From assembly GCA_946404295.1 (NCBI GenBank), contig CAMJDE010000145.1, positions 1 to 5,284 on the forward strand: a DNA stretch of 5,284 nt. Direction: 5' to 3'. How positions within the stretch are numbered: the first letter of the stretch is position 1; every line of letters starts with the position of its first letter. The stretch comes from an uncultured Clostridia bacterium. Its GTDB lineage: Bacteria > Bacillota > Clostridia > Oscillospirales > CAG-272. Of this stretch, positions 1 through 5,284 are shown one piece after another. The position numbers and the translations under genes are program-made. The notes under the pieces were generated by a model, which did not search any database, was not told the DNA's origin, and saw nothing but the letters and a program-made list of their open reading frames with translations.

Positions 1-2
1 CC

Positions 3-1034
3 GTCGATTATCACGAAGAAAACCGTTATTACGAGGACGCGGACGTCATTTGTCGAAGCTCTGTTGAAGAAACCTTGATCCCCCTTACCAAAATCAGCGA
101 CGGGAGATATGAGTTCATCGCGCCCGACGCGGATTGCAGCGTTTGGGTTGAAACGCACGCGTATCGCAAAATCGACGCCGTGACAGTGTACGACGCGTAC
201 GCTCCTGGTGTTGGCGGAGGTACCGAGTGTACGAACGAGTGTACCGTGTCGGTCTTCGTCAACGGATCGCCCTATACGCTCGGGGACAACATCAAGGAAG
301 GCGCAACCGTTTCGGTGTGCGTGACCGCCCCTTTCAAGTTTGACCTTGTCGGGCTTTACGGTTGGGGGAATAGTTTCGCCGATTACGGGGGGAGCGTGAC
401 CGGCAACGTCGGCACTTTTCTCGCGTCGACGTCCAGTTTGCCTAACAATCAGGCTCTGCACGTAGATATTCGCCGCTATTACAACGTCGTTTGCGCCTCG
501 ACGCAGAACGGGAGTCTCCAAGTGCAAACCGACGAATTGCGTCGGTTAGATACCGTTATCGTTATCGTATCGCCAGACAACGAATATCAACTCGAGTCGC
601 TCGCCTACACGACCGACGGCGAAAACTTCTGCAATATCGGCATGGAGGACGGCGTCTATTGCTTTATGATGCCCGAGGGCGACGTGACGATCACGGCGAC
701 CTTCAAGGCGTGGGAGTGGTACGACTGGACGGTTATCGGTGCAGATAATTGGGGTTCCGAGGGCGACTATCTGAAGGAATGGACCCTGACGGGCAGTCTG
801 AGCGGCGAGCATAAAAATCAGAAGGTCACCCCGCTTGTCAAAGGGGAGCGCGTCGAGTTCACCGCCACGGCGATCGACGGCCGCAAGATCAATTACGTCA
901 CGTATTCAACCGACAACAGATGGCTCACGAACGATTATAACGACGGTCAGATCTACTCGAAAACGTTCGGCACGGGGCTTGAGGAAACTCCTGGGGCTGG
1001 CGTGCAGGTCAAACTCGAAACGAGAGAGCAATAA
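3..1034 (+). CDS. C-terminal part of a secreted bacterial-repeat (InlB B-repeat/Flg_new-like) surface protein, 5' end outside window
   Basis: The frame is open from the first complete codon at position 3 to TAA at 1032-1034, giving 343 residues with no start in view. A TTG at 75 could be read as a start, but it has no ribosome site and the upstream codons continue the same domain, so the gene is taken as truncated by the window. The product consists of beta-rich modules. Residues 159-235 are the clearest: YYNVV..., NG, a VIVIVSP core strand, EYQLESL, then GVYCFMMPEGDVTITATF, the classic ending of 'bacterial repeat' (Flg_new/InlB B-repeat-like) units. Residues 33-52 (DGRYEFIAPDADCSVWVET) are the end of an earlier unit, and residues 80-158 and 240-341 look like diverged units. 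About eight cysteines are present, including a duplicated ECTNECT linker encoded by two GAGTGTAC copies at 225 and 237. There is no LPXTG motif, transmembrane tail or SLH domain at the C-terminus, so any anchor must lie upstream or the protein is released. The role is unknown; adhesion or envelope display is a family-based guess. It sits 10 bases before the next gene, in a probable operon. Confidence 0.8.
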   Translation, partial: VDYHEENRYYEDADVICRSSVEETLIPLTKISDGRYEFIAPDADCSVWVETHAYRKIDAVTVYDAYAPGVGGGTECTNECTVSVFVNGSPYTLGDNIKEGATVSVCVTAPFKFDLVGLYGWGNSFADYGGSVTGNVGTFLASTSSLPNNQALHVDIRRYYNVVCASTQNGSLQVQTDELRRLDTVIVIVSPDNEYQLESLAYTTDGENFCNIGMEDGVYCFMMPEGDVTITATFKAWEWYDWTVIGADNWGSEGDYLKEWTLTGSLSGEHKNQKVTPLVKGERVEFTATAIDGRKINYVTYSTDNRWLTNDYNDGQIYSKTFGTGLEETPGAGVQVKLETREQ

Positions 1035-1040
1035 GGGGGG
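1033..1040 (+). promoter_or_regulatory. Ribosome binding site for the DUF6273-like membrane protein
   Basis: AAGGGGGG overlaps the TAA stop of the upstream gene and ends four bases before ATG 1045. It can pair with the anti-Shine-Dalgarno CCUCC. It decides the start: the same frame is open back to 835, but that part lies inside the upstream gene, has no ribosome site, and does not look like protein, whereas ATG 1045 begins directly with a signal peptide. Confidence 0.8.
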
Positions 1041-1044
1041 CGTT

Positions 1045-2562
1045 ATGAAAAGAAAAGCGCTGAAAACAGCAGCCGTATCTTCCGTCGTCGTTTTCATCGT
1101 CGGTTTTGTTCTCGCCTTTTTGGGGGCTTTCCTGCCCGTGACCGTCCGCGCCGAGGGCAAAACGACCTATACGCGTCAAGGCGACACGGTCTGGTTCGGC
1201 AGTTATCCGCAGAGCAAAGCGACCGACGAGGAACTCGCATCGATGAGCGCGACGCCTGACGAAAACGGGTTCTATACCTCGGGCAAGGACGAGTTCGTCA
1301 AGGTGTCTTCCGCCGATCCCAAGTTTCACTCGGAAACGGCGGACACCGACTACATCCCCTTCGACGACGGCACTCAACCCGTCGTCGGCGCGACCTACTA
1401 CTTCAAAATGGAGCCCGTCGAGTGGAAGGTGATGGTCGACGACGCCAACGCGAACGCCGTCAAACTGGTGTCCAAAAAATATCTGGACACGCACGTCTGG
1501 CTTTCCACCGAAAACGTGCAGGAAATCACCCACGGACGTACATACTATAATGTCGCGGACGGCGTTCCGGCTGAAACCCCTGCAAACGGATGGCGGTACA
1601 GCGAGATGCGCGCCTGGCTGAACGACGGTTTTTACAATTCGGCTTTCACCGAAGACGAACAAAAGAGCATCTACCTCTTCGTCAACAAAAACACGATCGA
1701 TTACCGTAAGGACGACGAATCCACCATCGTCAACGACTATATCGCGATCGGCGACCGCTCGGATTACGACGCGGCTGGAGACGACGGCAGACCCACCGAC
1801 TACGCAATCGTAAAAGGCGCGACGTGGTGCTATAACAAGGACCATATTTACTACTGGGTCAACGATTCTTTCCAGACGTTCGGTTCCGATACCGTGCGGC
1901 TCTACCGCCACGACGAACACGAAAAATGCAACAGGGTCGACTGCGTCGAGGCGGTGCGCCCCATTCTGTACGCGAAGCGCGGAGACGCCAAGATTCTTGC
2001 GACCGCAACGCAAAAAGAAGAGAAGCAGGCGAATCTGCTCTTGATTTTCGGGATCGTTGTCGCCGCCGTCGGCGCCGTCTCGGCAGTCCCGGTGATGGTC
2101 GTCACGAGAGCAAGATACAAAAAACTCCCGCCCGAACAACAGAAGGGCAAGTTCCCCTATAAGAAGTACGAAGTGCCGAGAATCGCCGTCGGACTCGTTC
2201 TCCTGATCGGCGGACTTCTGATGATCTTCCTCCCGATCGCGATCAACGGCGGGTTCGGGGCGAAACTGCAGCCGGGTATCTACGTGCAGGACTATACGCA
2301 AGCGCAACAGGGAAACGTGGCGCAGTCTGGAAAGGTGGCGTATCGCCTGAACGCCGACGGCACGTACAATCACGCGGCAAACTACGACGGCGACGCGACG
2401 GTGTGGGACAGCGGCGGAACGTGGAAGCAAAGCGGTTCGGCCCTGACGCTGACCGGCAATCCGAATCCTCTGTATCCGAGCGGGTACACAATCACGGCGA
2501 CGGTTTACGGCAGCGACAAATTCGGCAAATCGGCGCAGAACGTATTCAAACGGATCGATTAG
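1045..2562 (+). CDS. Membrane-anchored surface protein with DUF6273-like ectodomain and lipocalin-like C-terminal domain
   Basis: The protein has 505 residues. Residues 1-36 form a signal peptide: MKRK, a hydrophobic core at 11-30, and a plausible signal peptidase site VRA/E after A36. Residues 44-310 resemble DUF6273, common in secreted Firmicutes proteins: GDTVWFGSYPQS (46-57), PVEWKVM (124-130), KLVSKKYLD (140-148), WRYSEMRAWLNDGFYNSAFTEDEQKSI (183-209), PTDYAIVKGA (250-259) and the closing VRPILYAKRG (304-313). The WWLRSPG-type segment usual before the end is diverged here to YYWVNDSF. Two hydrophobic helices follow (about 330-353 and 379-401), separated by a strongly basic loop (RARYKK...KYEVPR), so by the positive-inside rule the loop is cytoplasmic and both large domains are outside. 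Residues 409-471 (PGIYVQDY..., YRLNADGTY, GGTWKQSGSALTLTG) resemble a lipocalin-like beta domain. It lies 10 bases after a repeat-rich surface protein gene and before a strong terminator, so the two are probably co-transcribed. The domain assignments are from memory of family patterns. Function is unknown, and no catalytic residues were recognised. Confidence 0.85.
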   Translation: MKRKALKTAAVSSVVVFIVGFVLAFLGAFLPVTVRAEGKTTYTRQGDTVWFGSYPQSKATDEELASMSATPDENGFYTSGKDEFVKVSSADPKFHSETADTDYIPFDDGTQPVVGATYYFKMEPVEWKVMVDDANANAVKLVSKKYLDTHVWLSTENVQEITHGRTYYNVADGVPAETPANGWRYSEMRAWLNDGFYNSAFTEDEQKSIYLFVNKNTIDYRKDDESTIVNDYIAIGDRSDYDAAGDDGRPTDYAIVKGATWCYNKDHIYYWVNDSFQTFGSDTVRLYRHDEHEKCNRVDCVEAVRPILYAKRGDAKILATATQKEEKQANLLLIFGIVVAAVGAVSAVPVMVVTRARYKKLPPEQQKGKFPYKKYEVPRIAVGLVLLIGGLLMIFLPIAINGGFGAKLQPGIYVQDYTQAQQGNVAQSGKVAYRLNADGTYNHAANYDGDATVWDSGGTWKQSGSALTLTGNPNPLYPSGYTITATVYGSDKFGKSAQNVFKRID

Positions 2563-2581
2563 AAAACGCGAAAGAACCCCC

Positions 2582-2618
2582 GCCGGGGCGTTGCGCTTGT
2601 CAACGCCCCGGCTTTTTT
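2582..2618 (+). terminator. Strong intrinsic terminator ending the surface-protein operon
   Basis: A perfect 12-bp stem (GCCGGGGCGTTG at 2582-2593 with CAACGCCCCGGC at 2601-2612) encloses a 7-base loop and is followed at once by six T (2613-2618). It lies 20 bases after the TAG stop of the membrane protein. The stem is almost all GC, and a second T-rich run starts at 2625. It separates the surface-protein operon from the helicase gene. Confidence 0.95.
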
Positions 2619-2624
2619 CGCCCG

Positions 2625-2637
2625 TTTTTCTTTTTTT
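2625..2637 (+). promoter_or_regulatory. T-rich tract, possible UP element of the helicase promoter
   Basis: TTTTTCTTTTTTT lies directly upstream of the -35 box. If transcription starts near 2678, the tract spans about -53 to -41, where A/T-rich UP elements bind the C-terminal domain of the RNA polymerase alpha subunit. It is the only long A/T tract in an otherwise GC-rich intergenic region. It could equally be a leftover secondary T-run of the terminator just before it. Confidence 0.4.
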
Positions 2638-2642
2638 CACCC

Positions 2643-2671
2643 TTGCCAAACGACGGCGGATATGGTATAAT
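2643..2671 (+). promoter_or_regulatory. Sigma-A-type promoter of the PcrA helicase gene
   Basis: The -35 box TTGCCA (2643-2648) matches TTGACA at five of six positions. The spacer is exactly 17 bp, and the -10 box TATAAT (2666-2671) is a perfect consensus preceded by TGG (2663-2665), an extended -10 element. The predicted start near 2678 gives a leader of roughly 28 bases before ATG 2706. No operator-like palindrome overlaps it, which fits constitutive housekeeping expression. SOS-box-like sequence (Firmicute GAACN4GTTC) was looked for and not seen. Confidence 0.88.
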
Positions 2672-2688
2672 AAGGGGAAAGACGCGAA

Positions 2689-2694
2689 AGGAAG
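2689..2694 (+). promoter_or_regulatory. Ribosome binding site of the helicase gene
   Basis: AGGAAG, within a purine-rich GAAAGGAAGAAAAA stretch, lies 11 bases before ATG 2706, a slightly long spacing. It fixes the start: the same frame is open back to 2403, but that extension runs through the previous gene, its terminator and the promoter, and there is no other ATG, GTG or TTG in frame between the predicted transcription start and 2706. Confidence 0.75.
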
Positions 2695-2705
2695 AAAAAC
2701 GGGCG

Positions 2706-5120
2706 ATGGATGCGGAACTCGGAAAGCGGTACCTTGCGGCGAAACGACGGCTCTTCGACAAGGTGCTCTCCGAAAAACTGAACGACAAACAGCGGGAGGC
2801 GGTGGTCACGGTCAACGGCCCCCTCTTGGTTCTTGCCGGCGCGGGAAGCGGGAAAACCACGGTGCTGGTCAACCGCATCACCCACGTCATCCGGTTCGGC
2901 AACGCCTATCTGTCCGACCGCGTGCCGGAGGGGGTGACCGAGGGCGACGTCCTCGCGATGGAGGCGGCGCTCACCCTCCCGAACAGCGTGATTGAAGCCG
3001 ACATCCTGCCCGAGTTCATCACCGAGCCCTGCCCCCCCTGGGCGATGCTTGCCATCACCTTCACGAACAAGGCGGCGAACGAGATCAAGGAACGGCTCGC
3101 GGCGGCGCTCCGCGACCCCGCCGTCTCGGACGAGATCTGGGCGGGCACCTTCCACTCGATCTGCGTGCGGATCCTGCACCGCTACGGCTCGCTCGTCGGC
3201 TACCGTCCCGGGTTCTCGATCTACGACACCGACGACAAGAAGCATCTGCTCCTCGACGTGATGAAACGGCTGAACATCGACGAGAAGGCGTGCCCCGTCA
3301 AGACCGTCGCGAACGAGATCAGCGCGGCGAAGGATAAGCTGATCTCTCCCGAACGCTACGCCGCCGAGGTGGGCAAGAACGACCCCAAACGGCGCGATAT
3401 CGCGAACGTCTACGCCGAATATCAGGCGACCCTGCTCGAATACAACGCCCTTGATTTCGACGATATCATCATGAAGACCGTCGAACTGCTTGAAGGGGAC
3501 GAAGAGGCGCGCGCCTACTATCAAGCCAAGTTCCGCTACGTCTCGGTCGACGAATACCAGGACACCAACCCGGCGCAATTCCGCCTGACCGAACTGCTCT
3601 CGGGCGGCTACCGCAACGTGATGGTCGTCGGCGACGACGATCAGAGCATCTACCGCTTCCGGGGCGCGACGGTCGAAAACATCCTTTCTTTCGACAAAAC
3701 CTACCCCGACGCGAAGGTCGTTAAACTCGAGCAGAACTACCGCAGTACGAAAACCATCCTCGCGGCGGCGAACGCCGTCATCAGCCACAATCCCGCCCGC
3801 CACGAAAAGTCGCTCTGGTGCGACGCGGGAGAGGGCGAACCGATCGTCGTCCACGCCTGCGCAGACCAGAACGACGAGGCGCGCTACATCACCGATACGA
3901 TTATGCACGAGGTCGTGCGCGCCGGGCGGCGCTACCGAGACTTCGCCGTTCTCTACCGACTGAACGAACTGGCGCGCTCGCTCGAAAGCGGGTTCGCGAA
4001 GAGCGGCATCCCCTACCGCGTGCTCGGTTCGCAGCGGTTCTACGACCGCAAGGAGATCCGGGATATCGTGGCGTACCTGACGCTCGTTCTGTCGGACTCC
4101 GACGATCAGCGCCTGCGCCGCGTCATCAACGAGCCCAAGCGCAAGATCGGTTCGACCACGGTCGACGCGATCGCCGCCGTCGCCAAGGTGAACGGGATCC
4201 CGATGATGGAGGCGATGCGCCGAAGCGCGGAGTTCCCCGAGATCGCCAAGTCGTCCGAGCGGCTGACCGCCTTCACCGACCTGATCGACGGACTGCGCCG
4301 CGCCGAGATGAAGCCCTCGGTTTTGATCGGCGAGGTGTTCGAGCGCACCGGGTATAAGGCGATGCTCGAAGAGGAGGGCGAGGTCGCGAAAACCAGGATC
4401 GACAGCGTCAACGAGTTCGTTTCGGCGGCGCTCGAATACGAGGAACGCGCCGACTCTCCGACGCTGGTCGGGTTTCTCGAGGACGTCGCCCTGGTCTCGG
4501 ACGTCGACAAGTACGACGAAAACGCCGACGCCGTCGTTCTGATGACCATTCACAGCGCGAAGGGGCTCGAATTCCCCGAAGTTTTCCTCGCCGGAGCAGA
4601 GGAAGGGGTCTTTCCGAGCACGCAGACCATCTACAACCCCTCCGAGATGAACGAGGAGCGGCGGCTCGCCTACGTCGCGATCACGCGGGCGAAGGATCGG
4701 CTCTGGATCACGCACACGTCCGAGCGGATGCTCTACGGGCGCACCGTCGCCAATCCCCTCTCCCGCTTCGTGTCGGAGGAGATCCCGCGCAACCTGACCG
4801 AACGCGAGAGCGGCAGAAAGCCGACGGGCTTCGGTTCCCCCCGCCCCGCTCCGCGTCCTTCTCCGCGCCCCTCTCCCTTTGCCCCGCCGATCTCCCCCGC
4901 CTCGCCGTTCGCCCGTCCCGTCCAGCCCAAAGCCGACCGCCCGTCGGGCTACGGCGTGACCCGCTTCGCCGACGGAACGCGCGTCTCGCACGCCGTGTTC
5001 GGCACGGGAACCGTGATCTCCTCCCGCGAAATGGGGGGCGACGTCCTTTTTGAAGTCCGTTTCGACAACGGCGCGACGAAAAAGTTGATGGGTACTTACG
5101 CAAAACTGAAAGCCCTGTAA
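2706..5120 (+). CDS. pcrA: PcrA/UvrD-type ATP-dependent 3'-5' DNA helicase
   Basis: This 804-residue superfamily 1A helicase unwinds DNA in repair, rolling-circle replication and clearing of RecA or stalled RNA polymerase (family knowledge). Motifs in order: Q motif LNDKQREAV (25-33), motif I GAGSGKT (45-51, K50), Ia TFTNKAANEIKERL (118-131), Ib GTFHSICVRIL (147-157), II VDEYQDTN (281-288), III VVGDDDQSIYRFRGA (307-321), IV LEQNYRST (341-348), the FYDRKEIRDIVAYL block (445-458) and EPKRKIG (476-482), V TIHSAKGLEFPEVFLAG (614-630) and VI EERRLAYVAITRAKDRL (650-666). All expected ATPase residues are present. Motif III has F318 where many PcrA proteins have the base-stacking Trp. Residues about 64-111 (GNAYLSDRVPEGVTEGD...) form an acidic extra segment between motifs I and Ia. 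A Pro/Ser/Arg linker (711-740) leads to a Tudor-like domain (752-804: GTRVSHAVFGTGTVI...VRFDNGATKKLMGTYAKL), the PcrA tail that contacts RNA polymerase. The length exceeds the usual 720-740 because of the insert and the linker. It is monocistronic, with its own promoter and terminator. PcrA is preferred over UvrD or Rep because of the tail and likely Firmicute origin. Confidence 0.96.
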   Translation: MDAELGKRYLAAKRRLFDKVLSEKLNDKQREAVVTVNGPLLVLAGAGSGKTTVLVNRITHVIRFGNAYLSDRVPEGVTEGDVLAMEAALTLPNSVIEADILPEFITEPCPPWAMLAITFTNKAANEIKERLAAALRDPAVSDEIWAGTFHSICVRILHRYGSLVGYRPGFSIYDTDDKKHLLLDVMKRLNIDEKACPVKTVANEISAAKDKLISPERYAAEVGKNDPKRRDIANVYAEYQATLLEYNALDFDDIIMKTVELLEGDEEARAYYQAKFRYVSVDEYQDTNPAQFRLTELLSGGYRNVMVVGDDDQSIYRFRGATVENILSFDKTYPDAKVVKLEQNYRSTKTILAAANAVISHNPARHEKSLWCDAGEGEPIVVHACADQNDEARYITDTIMHEVVRAGRRYRDFAVLYRLNELARSLESGFAKSGIPYRVLGSQRFYDRKEIRDIVAYLTLVLSDSDDQRLRRVINEPKRKIGSTTVDAIAAVAKVNGIPMMEAMRRSAEFPEIAKSSERLTAFTDLIDGLRRAEMKPSVLIGEVFERTGYKAMLEEEGEVAKTRIDSVNEFVSAALEYEERADSPTLVGFLEDVALVSDVDKYDENADAVVLMTIHSAKGLEFPEVFLAGAEEGVFPSTQTIYNPSEMNEERRLAYVAITRAKDRLWITHTSERMLYGRTVANPLSRFVSEEIPRNLTERESGRKPTGFGSPRPAPRPSPRPSPFAPPISPASPFARPVQPKADRPSGYGVTRFADGTRVSHAVFGTGTVISSREMGGDVLFEVRFDNGATKKLMGTYAKLKAL

Positions 5121-5124
5121 AACA

Positions 5125-5154
5125 AAAAAGCGCTTGCCTCCGCAAGCGCTTTTT
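5125..5154 (+). terminator. Intrinsic terminator after the helicase gene, probably bidirectional
   Basis: GCGCTTGC (5130-5137) pairs with GCAAGCGC (5142-5149) around a CTCC loop. The stem can be extended by five A-T pairs from the flanking A run (5125-5129) and T run (5150-5154). The T run terminates + strand transcripts four bases after the stop codon region begins. The six A residues at 5124-5129 become a T run on the other strand, so it may also stop a convergent transcript coming from beyond the window. Confidence 0.93.
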
Positions 5155-5188
5155 GCGTGATATCCGCGCCTTAGGCGGTTTTTCATTC

Positions 5189-5200
5189 GTTTCCAAATCC
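5189..5200 (+). repeat. 12-base direct repeat, copy 1 of 2
   Basis: GTTTCCAAATCC is identical to the copy at 5233-5244, 44 bases downstream. It forms the single-stranded linker before hairpin B, its last two bases being the first two of that stem. Confidence 0.85.
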
Positions 5201-5232
5201 AAGCCGCGCGCGGCTTGGTGCGTAATCCGCAC

Positions 5233-5244
5233 GTTTCCAAATCC
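5233..5244 (+). repeat. 12-base direct repeat, copy 2 of 2
   Basis: GTTTCCAAATCC is identical to the copy at 5189-5200. It precedes hairpin D in the same way, its final CC being the first two bases of the CCGCCT stem. This gives the array a higher-order period: linker, hairpin, GTAATC element, linker, hairpin, GTAATC element. Confidence 0.85.
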
Positions 5245-5284
5245 GCCTGAAAGGCGGTATGTAATCTGCGCGTTCACGCGCAGT

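Larger units (their letters stand above)
5161..5284. repeat. Tandem hairpin array with conserved ATCC-type linkers (REP-like, unidentified), continuing beyond window
   Basis: At least five short inverted repeats follow one another with almost no spacer. A is imperfect at 5164-5178 (CCGCGCC TTA GGCGG) and is followed by five T, so it may act as a weak second terminator. B is a perfect 20-base palindrome at 5199-5218 (CCAAGCCGCG and its complement). C is at 5218-5232 (GTGCG, loop TAATC, CGCAC). D is at 5243-5257 (CCGCCT, loop GAA, AGGCGG). E is at 5266-5283 (CTGCGCG, loop TTCA, CGCGCAG). Stems differ in sequence but keep pairing, whereas the linkers are alike: GATATCC, CCAAATCC, GTAATCC, CCAAATCC, GTAATCT. 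No convincing gene covers the region, and the minus-strand open frames across it are shadows. Candidates are a REP/BIME-like intergenic repeat, a mobile non-coding repeat or a structured RNA. The family was not recognised. Confidence 0.7.

Noticed and set aside
554..570. CGTTAT tandem repeat
   Set aside because: This short repetition simply encodes alternating Val and Ile of a beta strand (VIVIV) in the bacterial-repeat domain and has no sign of separate function.
835..1044. Upstream extension of the membrane protein
   Set aside because: It overlaps the end of the preceding gene in another frame, encodes Ser/Arg/Thr-rich noise, and would bury the signal peptide that starts at ATG 1045.
2051..2090. 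GC-rich inverted repeats around the GCCGCCGTCGGCGCC stretch
   Set aside because: They lie inside the codons for an Ala/Val/Gly-rich transmembrane helix and are explained by that composition.
1009..2649. Long minus-strand open frame (546 codons) opposite the membrane protein gene
   Set aside because: It is a mirror of GC-biased third positions in the + strand gene. It reads through the terminator hairpin, is full of Arg, Val and Asp runs without any recognisable domain, and the + strand product has a clear signal peptide and domains.
2403..2705. N-terminal extension of the helicase by 101 residues
   Set aside because: It covers the end of the previous gene, a 12-bp terminator stem and the -35/-10 promoter. 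The family N-terminus fits a start at 2706.
2637..5240. Very long minus-strand open frame (867 codons) opposite pcrA
   Set aside because: All helicase motifs are on the + strand. The antisense product is low-complexity Arg/Val/Asp/Gly sequence, has no ribosome site, and crosses both the terminator and the promoter region.
5189..5244. CRISPR repeats or integron attC sites
   Set aside because: Only two 12-base repeats with a 32-base hairpin-bearing gap are seen, too short for CRISPR. The GTTTCC linker does not match the attC core GTTRRRY, and no integrase or cas gene is present.
4708..5277. Minus-strand open frame starting within the hairpin array
   Set aside because: Its first part is simply translated hairpin repeats and terminator, and the rest is antisense to the helicase tail. 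No ribosome site or conserved-looking domain is visible.

Overview
The window reads as chromosomal DNA from a GC-rich, anaerobic Gram-positive bacterium, most likely a gut-type member of the Clostridia (Oscillospiraceae/Christensenellales-like). This is an inference. It rests on a PcrA/UvrD helicase of clostridial type, a DUF6273-like cell-surface protein, purine-rich Shine-Dalgarno sites, a vegetative sigma-A-type promoter and short GC hairpin/T-run terminators. All three genes lie on the + strand, and there are no RNA genes, insertion sequences or CRISPR arrays.

Region 1 (3-2562) is the end of an operon for cell-envelope proteins. The first gene is cut by the window edge and encodes the C-terminal 343 residues of a secreted-looking protein built from 'bacterial repeat' (InlB B-repeat/Flg_new-like) beta modules. 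Ten bases later begins a 505-residue membrane-anchored protein. It has a signal peptide, a large DUF6273-like ectodomain, a two-helix membrane hairpin and a small lipocalin-like C-terminal domain. The operon ends at a strong intrinsic terminator (2582-2618). No function can be assigned beyond surface location; the tight spacing suggests the two products are made together.

Region 2 (2625-5154) is an independent housekeeping transcription unit. A near-consensus promoter (TTGCCA, 17 bp, TATAAT with a TGn extension and an upstream T-rich tract) drives an 804-residue PcrA/UvrD-type 3'-5' DNA helicase. All superfamily 1A motifs are present. There is an extra segment of roughly 35-40 residues between motifs I and Ia, and a proline-rich linker leading to the C-terminal Tudor-like domain that in PcrA contacts RNA polymerase. 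A stem-loop with A and T runs on its two sides, probably a bidirectional terminator, closes the unit.

Region 3 (5161-5284) is non-coding and runs off the window. It is a chain of at least five short hairpins with different stems, joined by conserved ATCC-type linkers, and includes a perfect 12-base direct repeat. It is the least explained part of the window and looks like a REP-like or other structured intergenic repeat array. No complete new biological system can be demonstrated here; the hairpin array and the architecture of the 505-residue membrane protein are the best leads.
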